Assembly: GCA_965247915.1 (NCBI GenBank)
Contig: OZ252048.1
Location: 2,852,001-2,916,000 of the forward strand
Origin: JAKZRT01 sp965247915
Lineage (GTDB): Bacteria; Pseudomonadota; Alphaproteobacteria; Rhodobacterales; Rhodobacteraceae
Reading direction: 5' to 3'
Length of the DNA: 64,000 nt
Positions 27,401 to 35,909 of the stretch are shown here, piece after piece (positions within the stretch are counted from its first letter, which is position 1; every line of letters starts with the position of its first letter). The position numbers and the translations under genes are program-made. The notes under the pieces are model-generated. The model made no database searches. It saw only the letters and a program-made list of their open reading frames with translations, and was not told the origin of the DNA.

Positions 27401-30400
27401 GTCCCAGGTCAGCACAGCCTGCCCGTTAGCCGCCATGGCCGCGAGGTTCGCCGGGGCGGCCGGCACCGGCACCGGCGTGGCGGCCACGCTGGATGGCCGG
27501 CCGGTGTCGGTGCTCCCGGACGTATCCACCGCCTGCACCGTGAAGGTGTAGTCGGTGCGGTTGGTCAAGCCGGGAATGAGCAGGGTCGTCTGATCCCCCG
27601 AGCCGGGCGAGAGCACCGTATTCAAATACGTATTCCCGGTGCTGGTGTACGTGGTGCTGACCTTATAACGGGCGATCCCGGTGTCGCCCGTGTCCCACGT
27701 CAGCACGACCTGGCCGTCGCCCGGCGCCGGCGTCAGATTGTCCGGTGCGGGCCACAGAGGCGTGGCGGTCGCGTCAGGGGACGCCGCGCCGGCACCGGAC
27801 GCGTTCACCGCGCGCACCGCCAACGTGTACTCGGTGCCGTTGGTCAGGCCGGTCACGGTGTATTCGAGGGTGTTGCCCGTATCGCCTTCGCTGATGTCAG
27901 CGCCGGCGATGTCGGTGAAGGTCGTGCCGCCGTCGGTGCTGACCTGGTATCCGGTGATCGTGTCGTTATCCGGATCGTCCCATCTCAGCGCCACCTCGCC
28001 CCCGCCGCTATCCCGCGCGGCCTCGAAATTCGTCGGGGCGGCCGGTCGCATCGTGGCGGTCACGGTGGTCGCCGCGCCCACACCGGAAGCGTTCACCGCG
28101 CGCAGCGCCAACGTGTACTCGGTGCCGTTGGTCAGGCCGGTCACGGTGTAGGCGAGGGTGTTGTCCGTATCGTTTTCGCTGATGTCGGTGTCGTCGATAT
28201 CGGCGAACGTCTCGCCGCCGTCGGTGCTGACCTGGTACCCGGTGATTGTGTCGTCGTCCGGATCGTCCCAGGTCAGCGCAACCTGGCGGTCGCCCGGCGT
28301 GACCGAGGAAATCGTCGGGGCGGCCGGCACCGCAATCGGCCTGGCGGTTACGGTGGCTGCGAGGCCTTTACCCGCATCGTTTTCTGCGCGCAGCGCAAGC
28401 GTGTACTCAGTGCCGTTGTTCAGGCCCATGACCGTGTGTGCAGTGGTGGTCGCACTGCTGCCCTCGATCTCGGCGAAGGTCGTACCGCCGTCGGTGCTGA
28501 CCTCATAGGTATAGTTGCCGATGGTTGCATCGTTGCTCGGCTTGTCCCAGGACAGCGCCACCTGGCCGTCGCCCGGCGCGGCCGAGAGGTTCTCCGGGGC
28601 GTCCGGGACCGCAATCGGCATGGCGTCCACGGTGGACGCCGGGCCCTCACCGGTACCGTTCCCCGCGCGCACCTCAAACGTGTAGGTCGTGCCGTTGGTC
28701 AGGCCGGTCGCGGTGTATGTGGTGGGGGGCGTGGGGGGCGTCGCAAAGGGGTTGGGGCTGGTGATGTCCGCCCAGGGGGTGTAGGTGCTGTCGTTGCTGT
28801 CCTTCTCCTTCCAGCGGACCTGGTACTTGGTGATCGTGATATTGCCCGGATCGTCCCAGGACAGCACGACCCGGCTGTCACCCGGCGTGGCCGAGGAAAT
28901 CGTCGGGGCGGCTGGCAGCGGCGGCGCCACCGGTGTGGCTTTCACGCTGGCTTTCACGCTGGTTTGGGTGCCGCCGGCTGTGGTCGACCACACCGTGAAA
29001 GTGTATTCGGTGCCGTTGGCCAACGGATTATTGGGATCGAGGCCAATGGAATCGTCAACCTTCGACGGCGATGCGCCAAAGGAGAGGAAAGATGACCAAT
29101 TTACTCCGGGGCCTTTGGTTGTGAGCGTATAGTCTTTGGCTCCGGGGACGCCCGTCCACTCCAGATGGACCCGGCCGTGGTCCGGCGTCGCCACAAGATT
29201 CGGCGCGGGCCAGAGCGGCGTGGCTTTATCGCTGGACGCCGTGCCCTCGCCGGAAGCGTTCACCGCCCGCAGCTCGACCGTGTGCTGCCTGCCGTTGCTC
29301 AGGCCGGTCACGGTGTGTGAGACGGTGGTCGCACCGCTGCCGTCGATGTCGGTCCAGTCGCCGAAAGCGCCGCTGCCCCTCTTCTGCCGGTATTGGTATT
29401 TGGTGATCGTGTCGTTGTCCGGATCGTCCCAGGTCAGCGCCACCTCGCCCCCGTCGCTGCCCCGCGTGGCCGCGAAGTTCGCCGGGGCGGCCGGTTTCGC
29501 AATCGGCGTGGCAGTCACGTTGTCGGACCATGGGCCTTTACCGGAAGCGTTCTCCGCGCGCAGCGCCAGGGTGTACTCGGTGTCGTTGGTCAGGCCGGTA
29601 ATGGTGTATGAGGTCGGGGCCTCGGTGAGGCCGGTGATGGAAGTGGAGGTCGTGCCGCCGTCGGTGCTGTAATCGTAGCCGGTGAGTGTGAGGTCGTTCG
29701 GATCGTCCCAGGACAGGGTGACCTGGCGGTCACCCGCCGTGGGCGTGAGGCCCGTCGGCGCGGCCGGCAAAGCCAGCTCCGGCGTGGCGGTCACGGTGGA
29801 TGCCACGCTGGTGAATGTGGCATTCGCAGGGTCGGTCCCCAACGCCGCCCGCACCGTGAAGGTGTATTCGGCGCCGTTGGTCAGGCCGGTATCTGTAACG
29901 GTCGTCTTCGTCCCCGATCCGGCCGGGGCCAACGTGTTAATGTCGTTGCCGGGTCCCTCGGTCAGGACGTGATACTTGGTGATTCCGGGAACGCCCCTAT
30001 CCCACTGGAGTGTGACCTGGCCGTTGTCCGGCGCCGCCACCAGACCGGTCGGCGCGGGCCACAGCGGCGTGGCAGTCACGCGGGGCGCCGCGCTCTCGCC
30101 GGAATCGTTCACCGCGCGCACCGCCAACGTGTACGCGGTGCCGTTGATCAGGCCGGTCACGGTGGTGGCGGTGGTGGCCGCGCTGCTGCCCTCGATATCG
30201 GCGAAGTTCGTGCCGCTGTCGGTGCTGACCTGGTATTTGGTGATGCTGCTGTCGTCCGGATCGTCCCAGGTGAGCCCAACCTCCTGGCTGCGCGCCGTGG
30301 GCGAGAGGTTCGCCGGGCCGTCCGGCACCGGCGCCGGCGTCGCGGTCGCGCTGGAGGGCAGGCCCGTGATCACGGCGGTGCTGCCGGACGTATCCACCGC

Positions 30401-32335
30401 CTGCACCGTGAAGGTGTATTCGGTGCCGTTGGTCAGGGGGAAAATGGTGGTGGTCGTCGTGTTCCCCGATCCGGCCCCGACGTCCGAGATCTCATGCGTC
30501 GCGCCGCTGTTTGTGGCCTGCCAGTGGACCCGATAATCGGTGATCGAGGCGTCGCCCGTATCCCACTGCAATATGGCTTGGCCGTTGCCCGGATCCGCCG
30601 CCAGATTGGTCGGCGCGGGCCACAGTGGCGTGGCGGTAATGGCGGCGGCCGTGCCGCCAGCTAAATCGTTAGCTGCGCGCAGCGCCAACGTGTACGTGAT
30701 GCCGTTGCTCAGGCGGGTAGCGGGGTCGCCGCTCAGGTGGGTAACGGTGGTGGTGGTGGTGTCCGCACCGCTGCCGCTGATATCGGTGAAGGTAGCGCCG
30801 CCGTCGGTGCTCACCTGGTACTTGGTGATTGTGGAGTCGTCCGGATCGGTCCAGGTCAGCGTCACCTGGCGGTCGCCCGGCGTGGCCGAGAGGTTGGCCG
30901 GGGCACCCCACAGCGGCCTGGCGTTCGCGGTGGATGCCGGGCCCTCACCGATAGCGTTCACCGCGCGCAGCGCCAACGTGTACGCGGTGCCGTTGCTCAG
31001 GCCGGTCACGATGTGTGTGGTGGTGGTGTAACTGCTGCCATTCATATGGTTGAAGGTACCGCCGCCGTCGGTGCTGTACTGGTACTTCCTGATGGTGTTG
31101 TCGCCCGGATTGGTCCAGGACAGCGTGACTTGGCCGTCACCCGCCGTAGCCGAGAGGCCCGTCGGGGCGGCCGGTGGCGCGCGCGGCGTGGCGGTCGCGG
31201 TGGATGCCCGGCCGGGGCCGGAATTGTTCCTCGCGCGCAGCTTGAACGTGTACTCGGTGTGGTTGTCCAGGCCGGGAACGGTGTATCCGGTGGCATTGGT
31301 CTGGCCATGGGCGCTGTTGGGGATATCGCTGAAGGTCGTGCCGCCGTCGGTGCTGACCTCGTGGCTCGTGATCGTGTCGCCGCCCGGATTGGTCCAGGAC
31401 AGCGTGACCTCGCGGTCACCCGGCACGGGCAAGAGGTTCGTCGGGGCGGCCGGGAGCGTCGCGGCGGTCACGGTGGCTGCGGCGCCGTTGCCGCCAACAT
31501 TCTTCGCACGCACCGCAAACGTGTACGTGGTGCCGCTGGTGAGGCCGGTCACGGTGTAGCTGTCGGTGCTCGCACCGCTGCCGCCGATATCGGTCCAGTT
31601 GCCGTAGTCGCCCGCGCCTGTTTTCCGGCGATACTGGTACTTGGTGATCGTGTTGTTGGCCGGATCGTCCCAGGTCAGCGCCACCTGGGTTTCACCCGGC
31701 GCGGCCGAGAGGTTCGGGGCGGCCGGGGCCAAGGTGTTCCCCTGGACCCTGATTTGTATCGAAGTCGAGTACACACCGCCATCACCCTCCCAGCCCCCGG
31801 TTCCGTCAGACCGGCGCGTGTAGCGGTGATTGCCGATGCTCCACCCTATGGCCTTGCCGGAATCTTGGTTGTCGTTAGCCGTCAGGTTCCAACGAGGTCT
31901 GGTTCCGCTACCGTCAAACGTCATGTGCACGAAGTATTGGGTGTTTCGATTCAGACGGGCCCCGCCGGGGGCGGTGAATGTCTGGAGTCCCGTCCCCACG
32001 TTGGACGGGTTGGTCAGGGTGTATAAGACCGCGTTGCTCGGTTGACCCGATCCGGTGGCGGCCCTCACCGTGACCGTCAGGGTTCCACTACCCGGAGCCC
32101 TCTGCGTGTCCAACTGGATACTCGATAGGTCGTAGCCCCGCGTATTCTGGCCCGTGGTGAACCCCTGAGCACAGTCTAGTAGTTCAGAACCATCGACACA
32201 TGCTGTGTAACCGTGAGTGGTTTGGCCCGTGTTGCTCACGAGGGTTTGGGCGTGCGCCGGCGCCGAAAAACCGAGCAGCAGCGCCGCGGTGGCGAGGAAT
32301 GCGCCGATGACTGCCAGCCGTAGGAAAGGTCTCAC
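24443..32335 (-). CDS. Giant autotransporter with 18 fibronectin type III domains
   Basis: A protein of about 2630 residues. The start is a GTG placed 9 bases after a perfect AGGAGG; it gives the signal RPFLRLAVIGAFLATAALLL then GFSAPAHA. Residues about 30-200 resemble a surface-anchor module (SNTGQTTHGYTACVDGSELL). Eighteen FN3 units follow, each opening AAPTNL...GDxQVxLxWDDP and containing YTVTGLTNGTEYTLAVRA. Next come a cadherin-like domain, a Calx-beta-like domain (AAYAVEEGGDPVRVTVTLSK) and a barrel ending MLRMQASW. Expected route: Sec, then BAM, with a long FN3 stalk outside the cell. Its barrel is a mosaic of the other two adhesins. An earlier TTG at 32371 lacks a ribosome site, so I reject it. 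Confidence 0.92.
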   Translation of the reverse strand: MRPFLRLAVIGAFLATAALLLGFSAPAHAQTLVSNTGQTTHGYTACVDGSELLDCAQGFTTGQNTRGYDLSSIQLDTQRAPGSGTLTVTVRAATGSGQPSNAVLYTLTNPSNVGTGLQTFTAPGGARLNRNTQYFVHMTFDGSGTRPRWNLTANDNQDSGKAIGWSIGNHRYTRRSDGTGGWEGDGGVYSTSIQIRVQGNTLAPAAPNLSAAPGETQVALTWDDPANNTITKYQYRRKTGAGDYGNWTDIGGSGASTDSYTVTGLTSGTTYTFAVRAKNVGGNGAAATVTAATLPAAPTNLLPVPGDREVTLSWTNPGGDTITSHEVSTDGGTTFSDIPNSAHGQTNATGYTVPGLDNHTEYTFKLRARNNSGPGRASTATATPRAPPAAPTGLSATAGDGQVTLSWTNPGDNTIRKYQYSTDGGGTFNHMNGSSYTTTTHIVTGLSNGTAYTLALRAVNAIGEGPASTANARPLWGAPANLSATPGDRQVTLTWTDPDDSTITKYQVSTDGGATFTDISGSGADTTTTTVTHLSGDPATRLSNGITYTLALRAANDLAGGTAAAITATPLWPAPTNLAADPGNGQAILQWDTGDASITDYRVHWQATNSGATHEISDVGAGSGNTTTTTIFPLTNGTEYTFTVQAVDTSGSTAVITGLPSSATATPAPVPDGPANLSPTARSQEVGLTWDDPDDSSITKYQVSTDSGTNFADIEGSSAATTATTVTGLINGTAYTLAVRAVNDSGESAAPRVTATPLWPAPTGLVAAPDNGQVTLQWDRGVPGITKYHVLTEGPGNDINTLAPAGSGTKTTVTDTGLTNGAEYTFTVRAALGTDPANATFTSVASTVTATPELALPAAPTGLTPTAGDRQVTLSWDDPNDLTLTGYDYSTDGGTTSTSITGLTEAPTSYTITGLTNDTEYTLALRAENASGKGPWSDNVTATPIAKPAAPANFAATRGSDGGEVALTWDDPDNDTITKYQYRQKRGSGAFGDWTDIDGSGATTVSHTVTGLSNGRQHTVELRAVNASGEGTASSDKATPLWPAPNLVATPDHGRVHLEWTGVPGAKDYTLTTKGPGVNWSSFLSFGASPSKVDDSIGLDPNNPLANGTEYTFTVWSTTAGGTQTSVKASVKATPVAPPLPAAPTISSATPGDSRVVLSWDDPGNITITKYQVRWKEKDSNDSTYTPWADITSPNPFATPPTPPTTYTATGLTNGTTYTFEVRAGNGTGEGPASTVDAMPIAVPDAPENLSAAPGDGQVALSWDKPSNDATIGNYTYEVSTDGGTTFAEIEGSSATTTAHTVMGLNNGTEYTLALRAENDAGKGLAATVTARPIAVPAAPTISSVTPGDRQVALTWDDPDDDTITGYQVSTDGGETFADIDDTDISENDTDNTLAYTVTGLTNGTEYTLALRAVNASGVGAATTVTATMRPAAPTNFEAARDSGGGEVALRWDDPDNDTITGYQVSTDGGTTFTDIAGADISEGDTGNTLEYTVTGLTNGTEYTLAVRAVNASGAGAASPDATATPLWPAPDNLTPAPGDGQVVLTWDTGDTGIARYKVSTTYTSTGNTYLNTVLSPGSGDQTTLLIPGLTNRTDYTFTVQAVDTSGSTDTGRPSSVAATPVPVPAAPANLAAMAANGQAVLTWDDPNDSSITKYQVRQRVSGADFGDWSDIVGSSATTTTYTVTGLTNGSAYGFELRAVNASGDGEASSVGATPIAVPDAPTISSATPGDGQVVLAWNDPSDRSITKYQVRSKVRNSDDNTYTDWANIPVTDPNAPPTGYTVTGLTNGTEYTLAVRAVNDPGNGPASTVTARPIAPPAAPEISSVGPGYRQVELEWADPNDSTITGYQVSINGDDSFTNIPSSAHGQTNATGYTVPGLKNGTEYTLAVRAMNDAGEGDASAANATPFNNPPTGSSKEVSTYDNEPYRFTMKDFAYSDDEEDTLHHVKIASPPVDDEGNDRGTLSLNGAAITSDTLPRQVTPADLEAGNLLYTPPENAHGDPFATFEFKVSDGESDSVVAYAMAIKVVRVYSVRFGAAAYAVEEGGDPVRVTVTLSKQAADALEIPITVTPRGRTVAADYTVTVTDPDVLDPATGTVTLKFEEMGDTTRSFTIEATEEAQQDDNFHDVRVALRFGTLPANVAKGAPAAATLTIVDAEGAVVQARFGRLNAEILSKHALTIADVTNRAIGARMDDPCGKRAAAYTLAGGSTIHGALHAKAQALEDGTLTLDDVLAGSSFRLPLAAASGDRTGGGPVVWGRGERHTLESTESALAWDGTVLTGQIGIDGCLRDDLLTGLALSRSVGEFDYTAATGPVPVSGDYKSRMTSVHPYLGWTSPQGLGMWATVGYGQGEVEIDDEQAGRQTSDTSLKTAAMGASGPLMTDESPIAGGTMALELRSEASWAQVEVEGDDGLIAQQTVNAWRLRLSLEGSHAHELASGASLTPALEVGVRHDGGDGVTGNGYELGGSLRYFDPSNGVTLEGHGRVLLAHEDEYEEWGVGGLVRVDPGPSGHGLSLSMALVYGDATSGTARLWDQDVAELATDDGAANDNVPQMRLDSELGYGFSTLGGHGLLTPYGGFSLAGEGSRRYRIGIRFEIAPAFDLSFEGARREPANDAAAEHGVMLRMQASW
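26610..31735 (-). repeat. 18 tandem but diverged FN3-coding units (about 285 bp each)
   Basis: I count 18 domain openings of the form PAAPxxL with a conserved W about 20 residues later. Unlike the 345-bp array, the units differ at many positions, so this stalk is older or has not been homogenised recently. Short blocks such as NGTEYTLALRAVNASG recur almost exactly, which points to local conversion. Confidence 0.88.
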
Positions 32336-32344
32336 GGAAACTGT

Positions 32345-32350
32345 CCTCCT
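32345..32350 (-). promoter_or_regulatory. Ribosome-binding site that fixes the FN3-giant start
   Basis: AGGAGGACAGTTTCCGTG: a consensus Shine-Dalgarno sequence nine bases before GTG. The short adhesin has the homologous AGGGGGACAGTTTCCGTG at its own start. Confidence 0.85.
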
Positions 32351-32539
32351 ACGCGCGCCTGTTCGACACAACGCCCGGGGGATTGGCGTTTTCGGTATCG
32401 ATCGTGCCGTCAGTCATGTTCGTCTCTTGCTTGCAGTCACGCTGTCCTACTCGCCGGTTGCTGGGTCTCGCCAGTGGCCTTCGGCTTGTAATCGTACCAA
32501 AGGGAGCATTCTCTGGACAGTCCCTTTTCGAACCCGACC

Positions 32540-32745
32540 CCCTTGCCGACTCCGCCGGGTCCGGCGATAGGGAGGAATTCGCCGGCGAGCGACGCGTTCG
32601 GCGATGCGCCGCCGGAAATACTCGGCCTCGCGTCTTCGCGGGAAGTGAATCGCACTGGGCCCTGGTTCGGTGAGCTTGAGCCGGGCGCGGAGCACACCCT
32701 TGGCCGCATAAACGCCGATGACGAACCTGCAGGATCTTGCCTTCG
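32540..32745 (-). pseudogene. Possible phage terminase large-subunit (GpA-like) fragment
   Basis: One minus-strand frame reads IGVYAAKGVLRARLKLTEPG then PSAIHFPRRREAEYFRRRIA, which resembles the nuclease part of GpA-type terminases (GVDTAKD...RL...EPGPGYCHFP...EYF). The frame carries on without recognisable sequence and lacks any start or other terminase motif. If correct, it is a prophage scrap upstream of the adhesin. The remaining bases between the adhesin start and the IS5 copy hold no gene I can identify. Confidence 0.4.
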
Positions 32746-32792
32746 TGGGTGCGGCACGGCGGTCGGCGGAGGCCAGACGGTTACTTCAGAAC

Positions 32793-33893
32793 GGCGTTGT
32801 TGCATGGATCAGACAATAGTCGCAAGCCGCCCTTACCCGTGATACAGGCTATGAGATTTGTTTGAACACGGGTCGGCCGAGTTCGGTCATTTTGTTGAGA
32901 ATGGCGACGCCGATTTTGGCCTCCGTTTGCTGATTTTCGAAACAGCGGGCTTTCAGTTTTGGCCCGATAATAGCCTTCCAGCGCCCCATCTGTGTCTCAA
33001 TTCTACTGCGCTGATTGTAGCCACTGCCAGATTGCCAGGCCATGCGGCCATGAGTTTGAATTTTAACAATATGTCGGTCTCGAAGTGAGGGAAAACACTT
33101 GGATTGCGGGCTTGGAATGGCGTTCTTCGGTGGAGGAATAATGATTACAACCGCCTCGCCAAATCGTGCCTTAAGCAAGTCACTGGTCGGTGCGCCGTCG
33201 TAGGCACCGTCCGCTATAAACCGGGAGACCGGAGTGCCAATCTGATTTAATAGATCAGGCAGCACTGTTGGATCGCCAACGTCATCCAGCGTTAAATCCG
33301 AACAAACGATATCGCCAGTCACAAGGTTCAGACCAAGGTGAAGTTTACGCCACCGTTTGCGTTTGGCCTTTACATTATACTTGCTTTGCAGCCACTCACC
33401 CTCATCGAAAACCTTCAAACCCGTACTGTCGATGGCCAAGTGGACCGGATCTGTTATTTTGATTTTGGGCCTTGCCGGAAGGCTCAGACCACGCCCTCGG
33501 CGCGACAGGGTCGAGAAATCAGGAACTGAAATTTCCAGCAGCATCAGCTTTGATATGCTGCGTATCAGCCCTTGGGTCTGGCGCAGCGGCAACCTGTAAA
33601 CCATGCCCAGCGTCAGGCACATCGTGATCGCCAGATCCGAGTATCGCGGCTGGCCGCCGCGCGACCTGCGCCGTGGTGCAGCCCAGTGCTTTCGCGCATC
33701 CCCTGTGATCCAGACCGTCAAATCACCACGATTTCGCAGGCTTTCATTATACCCGCACCAGTTCGTCACCCGATATTTCTTCTTCGCAAACTTGTGCCGG
33801 CGGGAGGTGTTGAATTTATGCGGCATTAAGCATATCCGTGGTCGTGGCAAAAGCCTGTGTTAACACTTGACACCCGATCCGAGCAACAACGCC
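32793..33893 (-). mobile_element. IS5-family insertion sequence, copy 2 (1101 bp)
   Basis: Same length and ends as copy 1, reversed; the right end has one changed base (GATCCGAGCAAC instead of GATCCGTGCAAC). The flanks CTTCAGAAC and CCTGGTTAA do not match, so no target duplication is visible. Confidence 0.9.
32849..33826 (-). CDS. IS5-family transposase (copy 2)
   Basis: Uninterrupted 325-residue transposase, identical in length to copy 1. The one difference I noticed is GEAVVIII in place of GEAVEIII about 30 residues after the second catalytic aspartate; copy 4 shares the valine and copy 3 the glutamate, which groups the copies as 1+3 and 2+4. The DDE residues are present. Confidence 0.92.
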   Translation of the reverse strand: MPHKFNTSRRHKFAKKKYRVTNWCGYNESLRNRGDLTVWITGDARKHWAAPRRRSRGGQPRYSDLAITMCLTLGMVYRLPLRQTQGLIRSISKLMLLEISVPDFSTLSRRGRGLSLPARPKIKITDPVHLAIDSTGLKVFDEGEWLQSKYNVKAKRKRWRKLHLGLNLVTGDIVCSDLTLDDVGDPTVLPDLLNQIGTPVSRFIADGAYDGAPTSDLLKARFGEAVVIIIPPPKNAIPSPQSKCFPSLRDRHIVKIQTHGRMAWQSGSGYNQRSRIETQMGRWKAIIGPKLKARCFENQQTEAKIGVAILNKMTELGRPVFKQIS

Positions 33894-33913
33894 CCTGGTT
33901 AACGCCCCTGGTT
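33888..33913. repeat. 13-bp tandem repeat at the IS5 copy 2 right junction
   Basis: AACGCCCCTGGTT occurs twice in succession; the first copy begins inside the IS5 terminal repeat (AACGCC). This small duplication suggests slippage or a repair event at the junction rather than a clean transposition. Confidence 0.8.
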
Positions 33914-34452
33914 ATCGCTTCGCTGCAATGAACTGGGCATCCGCGCGCACCCTGACCAGAAGGATCAAACGATTGATGCTATATTTGCGATGGAGCAGGC
34001 AGAGCTGCGCCCGATCGGGATTGGTTTTGACGGATATGTAGAAAAGGCGGTGCGCGTGCGTTCCACTTGCCTTGTTCAGTATCGCAGCAATCGTTACAGC
34101 GTTCCGGCCCAATATGCAGGCCGCCATATCTCGTTGCGCGCCTATGCCGGGCGGATTGTTCTGGTTGCTGATCAAAAGATCATAGCCGAACACAAACGCC
34201 AGTTTACAAAGAATATCAGTTACTTCGAACCGTGGCACTATGTGCCACTTCTGTTGCTCAAACCCGGAGCCTTGCGAGATGGTGCACCGTTTATGGAGTG
34301 GGAATTACCGACATCCATGAACCGGATCAGGTCTAGCTACATGATGGTAAAGGGTGGTGACCGTGACTTTGTCGAGCTTCTGATGCTGGTTCTGACCTGC
34401 CCCCAATTTGAGGGCCACTTTTAGGTAGACTCTGTTCCTCTTTTGTTTGCCA

Positions 34453-35319
34453 TTATTCGGCGGCGTGAGCAATGGGCGGTGGCGCGGAGCCTTCAGATAG
34501 CTCAAGCGTCGCTGCCCATTGCGGTTTATGGAAAGGCCTGTTTGCGGCAAATTCTTCCGGGGTTTGATAGTTCAGCGAAGAGTGGGGCCGGTTTTGATTG
34601 TAATCGATCCGCCAGTCCTCGATGATCCTTTCTGCCTCGGCCAGCGAGGTGAACCAGTTCAAGTTCAGGCATTCTTCGCGAAACCGGCCGTTGAAACTTT
34701 CGATGTAGGCGTTCTGGGTCGGCTTGCCCGGGTCGATGAAGTAGAGCTGCACGCCGTGATCATCTGCCCAGCCATCAAGCGCGCGGCCTCGTAGTTCAGG
34801 CCCATTGTCAACGGTCAGAACATCCGGGTACCCCCGCTCACGAGCCACCCGTTCCAGCATTTCCACCACGCGGGAGCCGGGGATCGACAGGGCCACATCA
34901 ATCGCCGGACATTCCCGTGTGCAGTCGTCTTTCAGATTGACGGTGCGGAACTTCCTGCCGTTGGCGAGCGCATCCATGGTGAAGTCCAGGCTCCACCGCT
35001 GGTTGGCGGCGATCGGGCACCAGGCGCCTTCGCGCACGCCCTTGGGGATTTTCTTGCGATTGTGGCGGCGCAGGGTCAGGCGCTCCTCTCGGTAAAGTCG
35101 CTCCACCACTTTCACGTTCACCTTGAAACCCTCCTGGCCAAGCTTGGCATGCAACATGCGATAGCCATAGCGTCGGTGTTTGCCGGAAAGCGTGACCAGC
35201 CGTTCCCGTATCCTCGCATGGCGATCCGGCCTTCCTCTGTATTCATTACTCGATCTGGAAAACCCAATCAGCCCACAGGCCCGCCGAGTTGAAAACTGAT
35301 AGTCACGGCAAAGAACCAT
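34453..35319 (-). CDS. IS3-family transposase OrfB (copy A)
   Basis: A 288-residue OrfB with the DDE integrase core: WSLDFTMDAL (first D), VLTVDNGPEL (second D) and NAYIESFNGRFREECLN (E). It is probably made as an OrfAB fusion through -1 frameshifting at the end of OrfA. It differs from copy B by His for Arg in LTLRRHNRK. The IS407-like OrfA/OrfB organisation and size fit the IS3 family. Confidence 0.93.
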   Translation of the reverse strand: MVLCRDYQFSTRRACGLIGFSRSSNEYRGRPDRHARIRERLVTLSGKHRRYGYRMLHAKLGQEGFKVNVKVVERLYREERLTLRRHNRKKIPKGVREGAWCPIAANQRWSLDFTMDALANGRKFRTVNLKDDCTRECPAIDVALSIPGSRVVEMLERVARERGYPDVLTVDNGPELRGRALDGWADDHGVQLYFIDPGKPTQNAYIESFNGRFREECLNLNWFTSLAEAERIIEDWRIDYNQNRPHSSLNYQTPEEFAANRPFHKPQWAATLELSEGSAPPPIAHAAE

Positions 35320-35345
35320 GACTGCTTCCCGGCGGCTTGCAGGCT

Positions 35346-35612
35346 TCAGAAGTTTTTTGCCAGAAGCCCTTTCAGGCCAGCATTATCAAGCATGGTTTCG
35401 GCCAGCAGCTTCTTCAGCTTGCCGTTCTCCGATTCCAGGTCTTTCAGCCGCCTGACATCGGAAATCTGAAGGCCGCCATACCTAGCTTTCCATTTGTAAA
35501 AGGTGGCATCCGACATACCGTGCTTACGGCACAACTCGGACACTTTCGCACCCGCCGCATACTCCTGAATGATCCGAACAATCTGCTCTTCGCTAAACCG
35601 TGACTTGCGCAT
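35346..35612 (-). CDS. IS3-family transposase OrfA (copy A)
   Basis: An 88-residue protein with an N-terminal helix-turn-helix (EEQIVRIIQEYAAGAKVSEL) and a leucine-rich coiled coil (LKDLESENGKLKKLLAET) for dimerisation. The last codons read GCA AAA AAC TTC TGA, containing the A AAA AAC heptamer used for -1 frameshifting into OrfB. Confidence 0.93.
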   Translation of the reverse strand: MRKSRFSEEQIVRIIQEYAAGAKVSELCRKHGMSDATFYKWKARYGGLQISDVRRLKDLESENGKLKKLLAETMLDNAGLKGLLAKNF

Positions 35613-35909
35613 TCTCTGTTCTCCTCGTTCTCGTGAACATTAAGCGAACAGATCCTCCTTTCAAATGGACCAGTTTTCGGGGAGCAGGTCAGTTCAGGAA
35701 CATGGGATCGATGTTGTCGGAATGGCTTGCGATATGGCGGTCGAACAAAATACACTTCGGCTTCCGGCTATAATCAACCTGATTAATCAACTGGTCGAGC
35801 CCGTTATAGAGCCGCTGCCTGAAGCCCATTTCTATCCGTCCTTACAGGTGGCACCAGAGGCTGACTGCAAACGATATGAGGTGTTGTATGCGGCGCGAGG
35901 AAGTATGGC

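Larger units (their letters stand above)
34393..35691 (-). mobile_element. IS3-family insertion sequence, copy A (1299 bp) with 4-bp target duplication
   Basis: Both ends begin TGACCTGC when read inward (TGACCTGCCCCC at the left, TGACCTGCTCCCC at the right). GTTC precedes the left end (34389-34392) and follows the right end (35692-35695). The host gene istA rejoins cleanly on excision, so this is an ordinary insertion. Confidence 0.92.
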
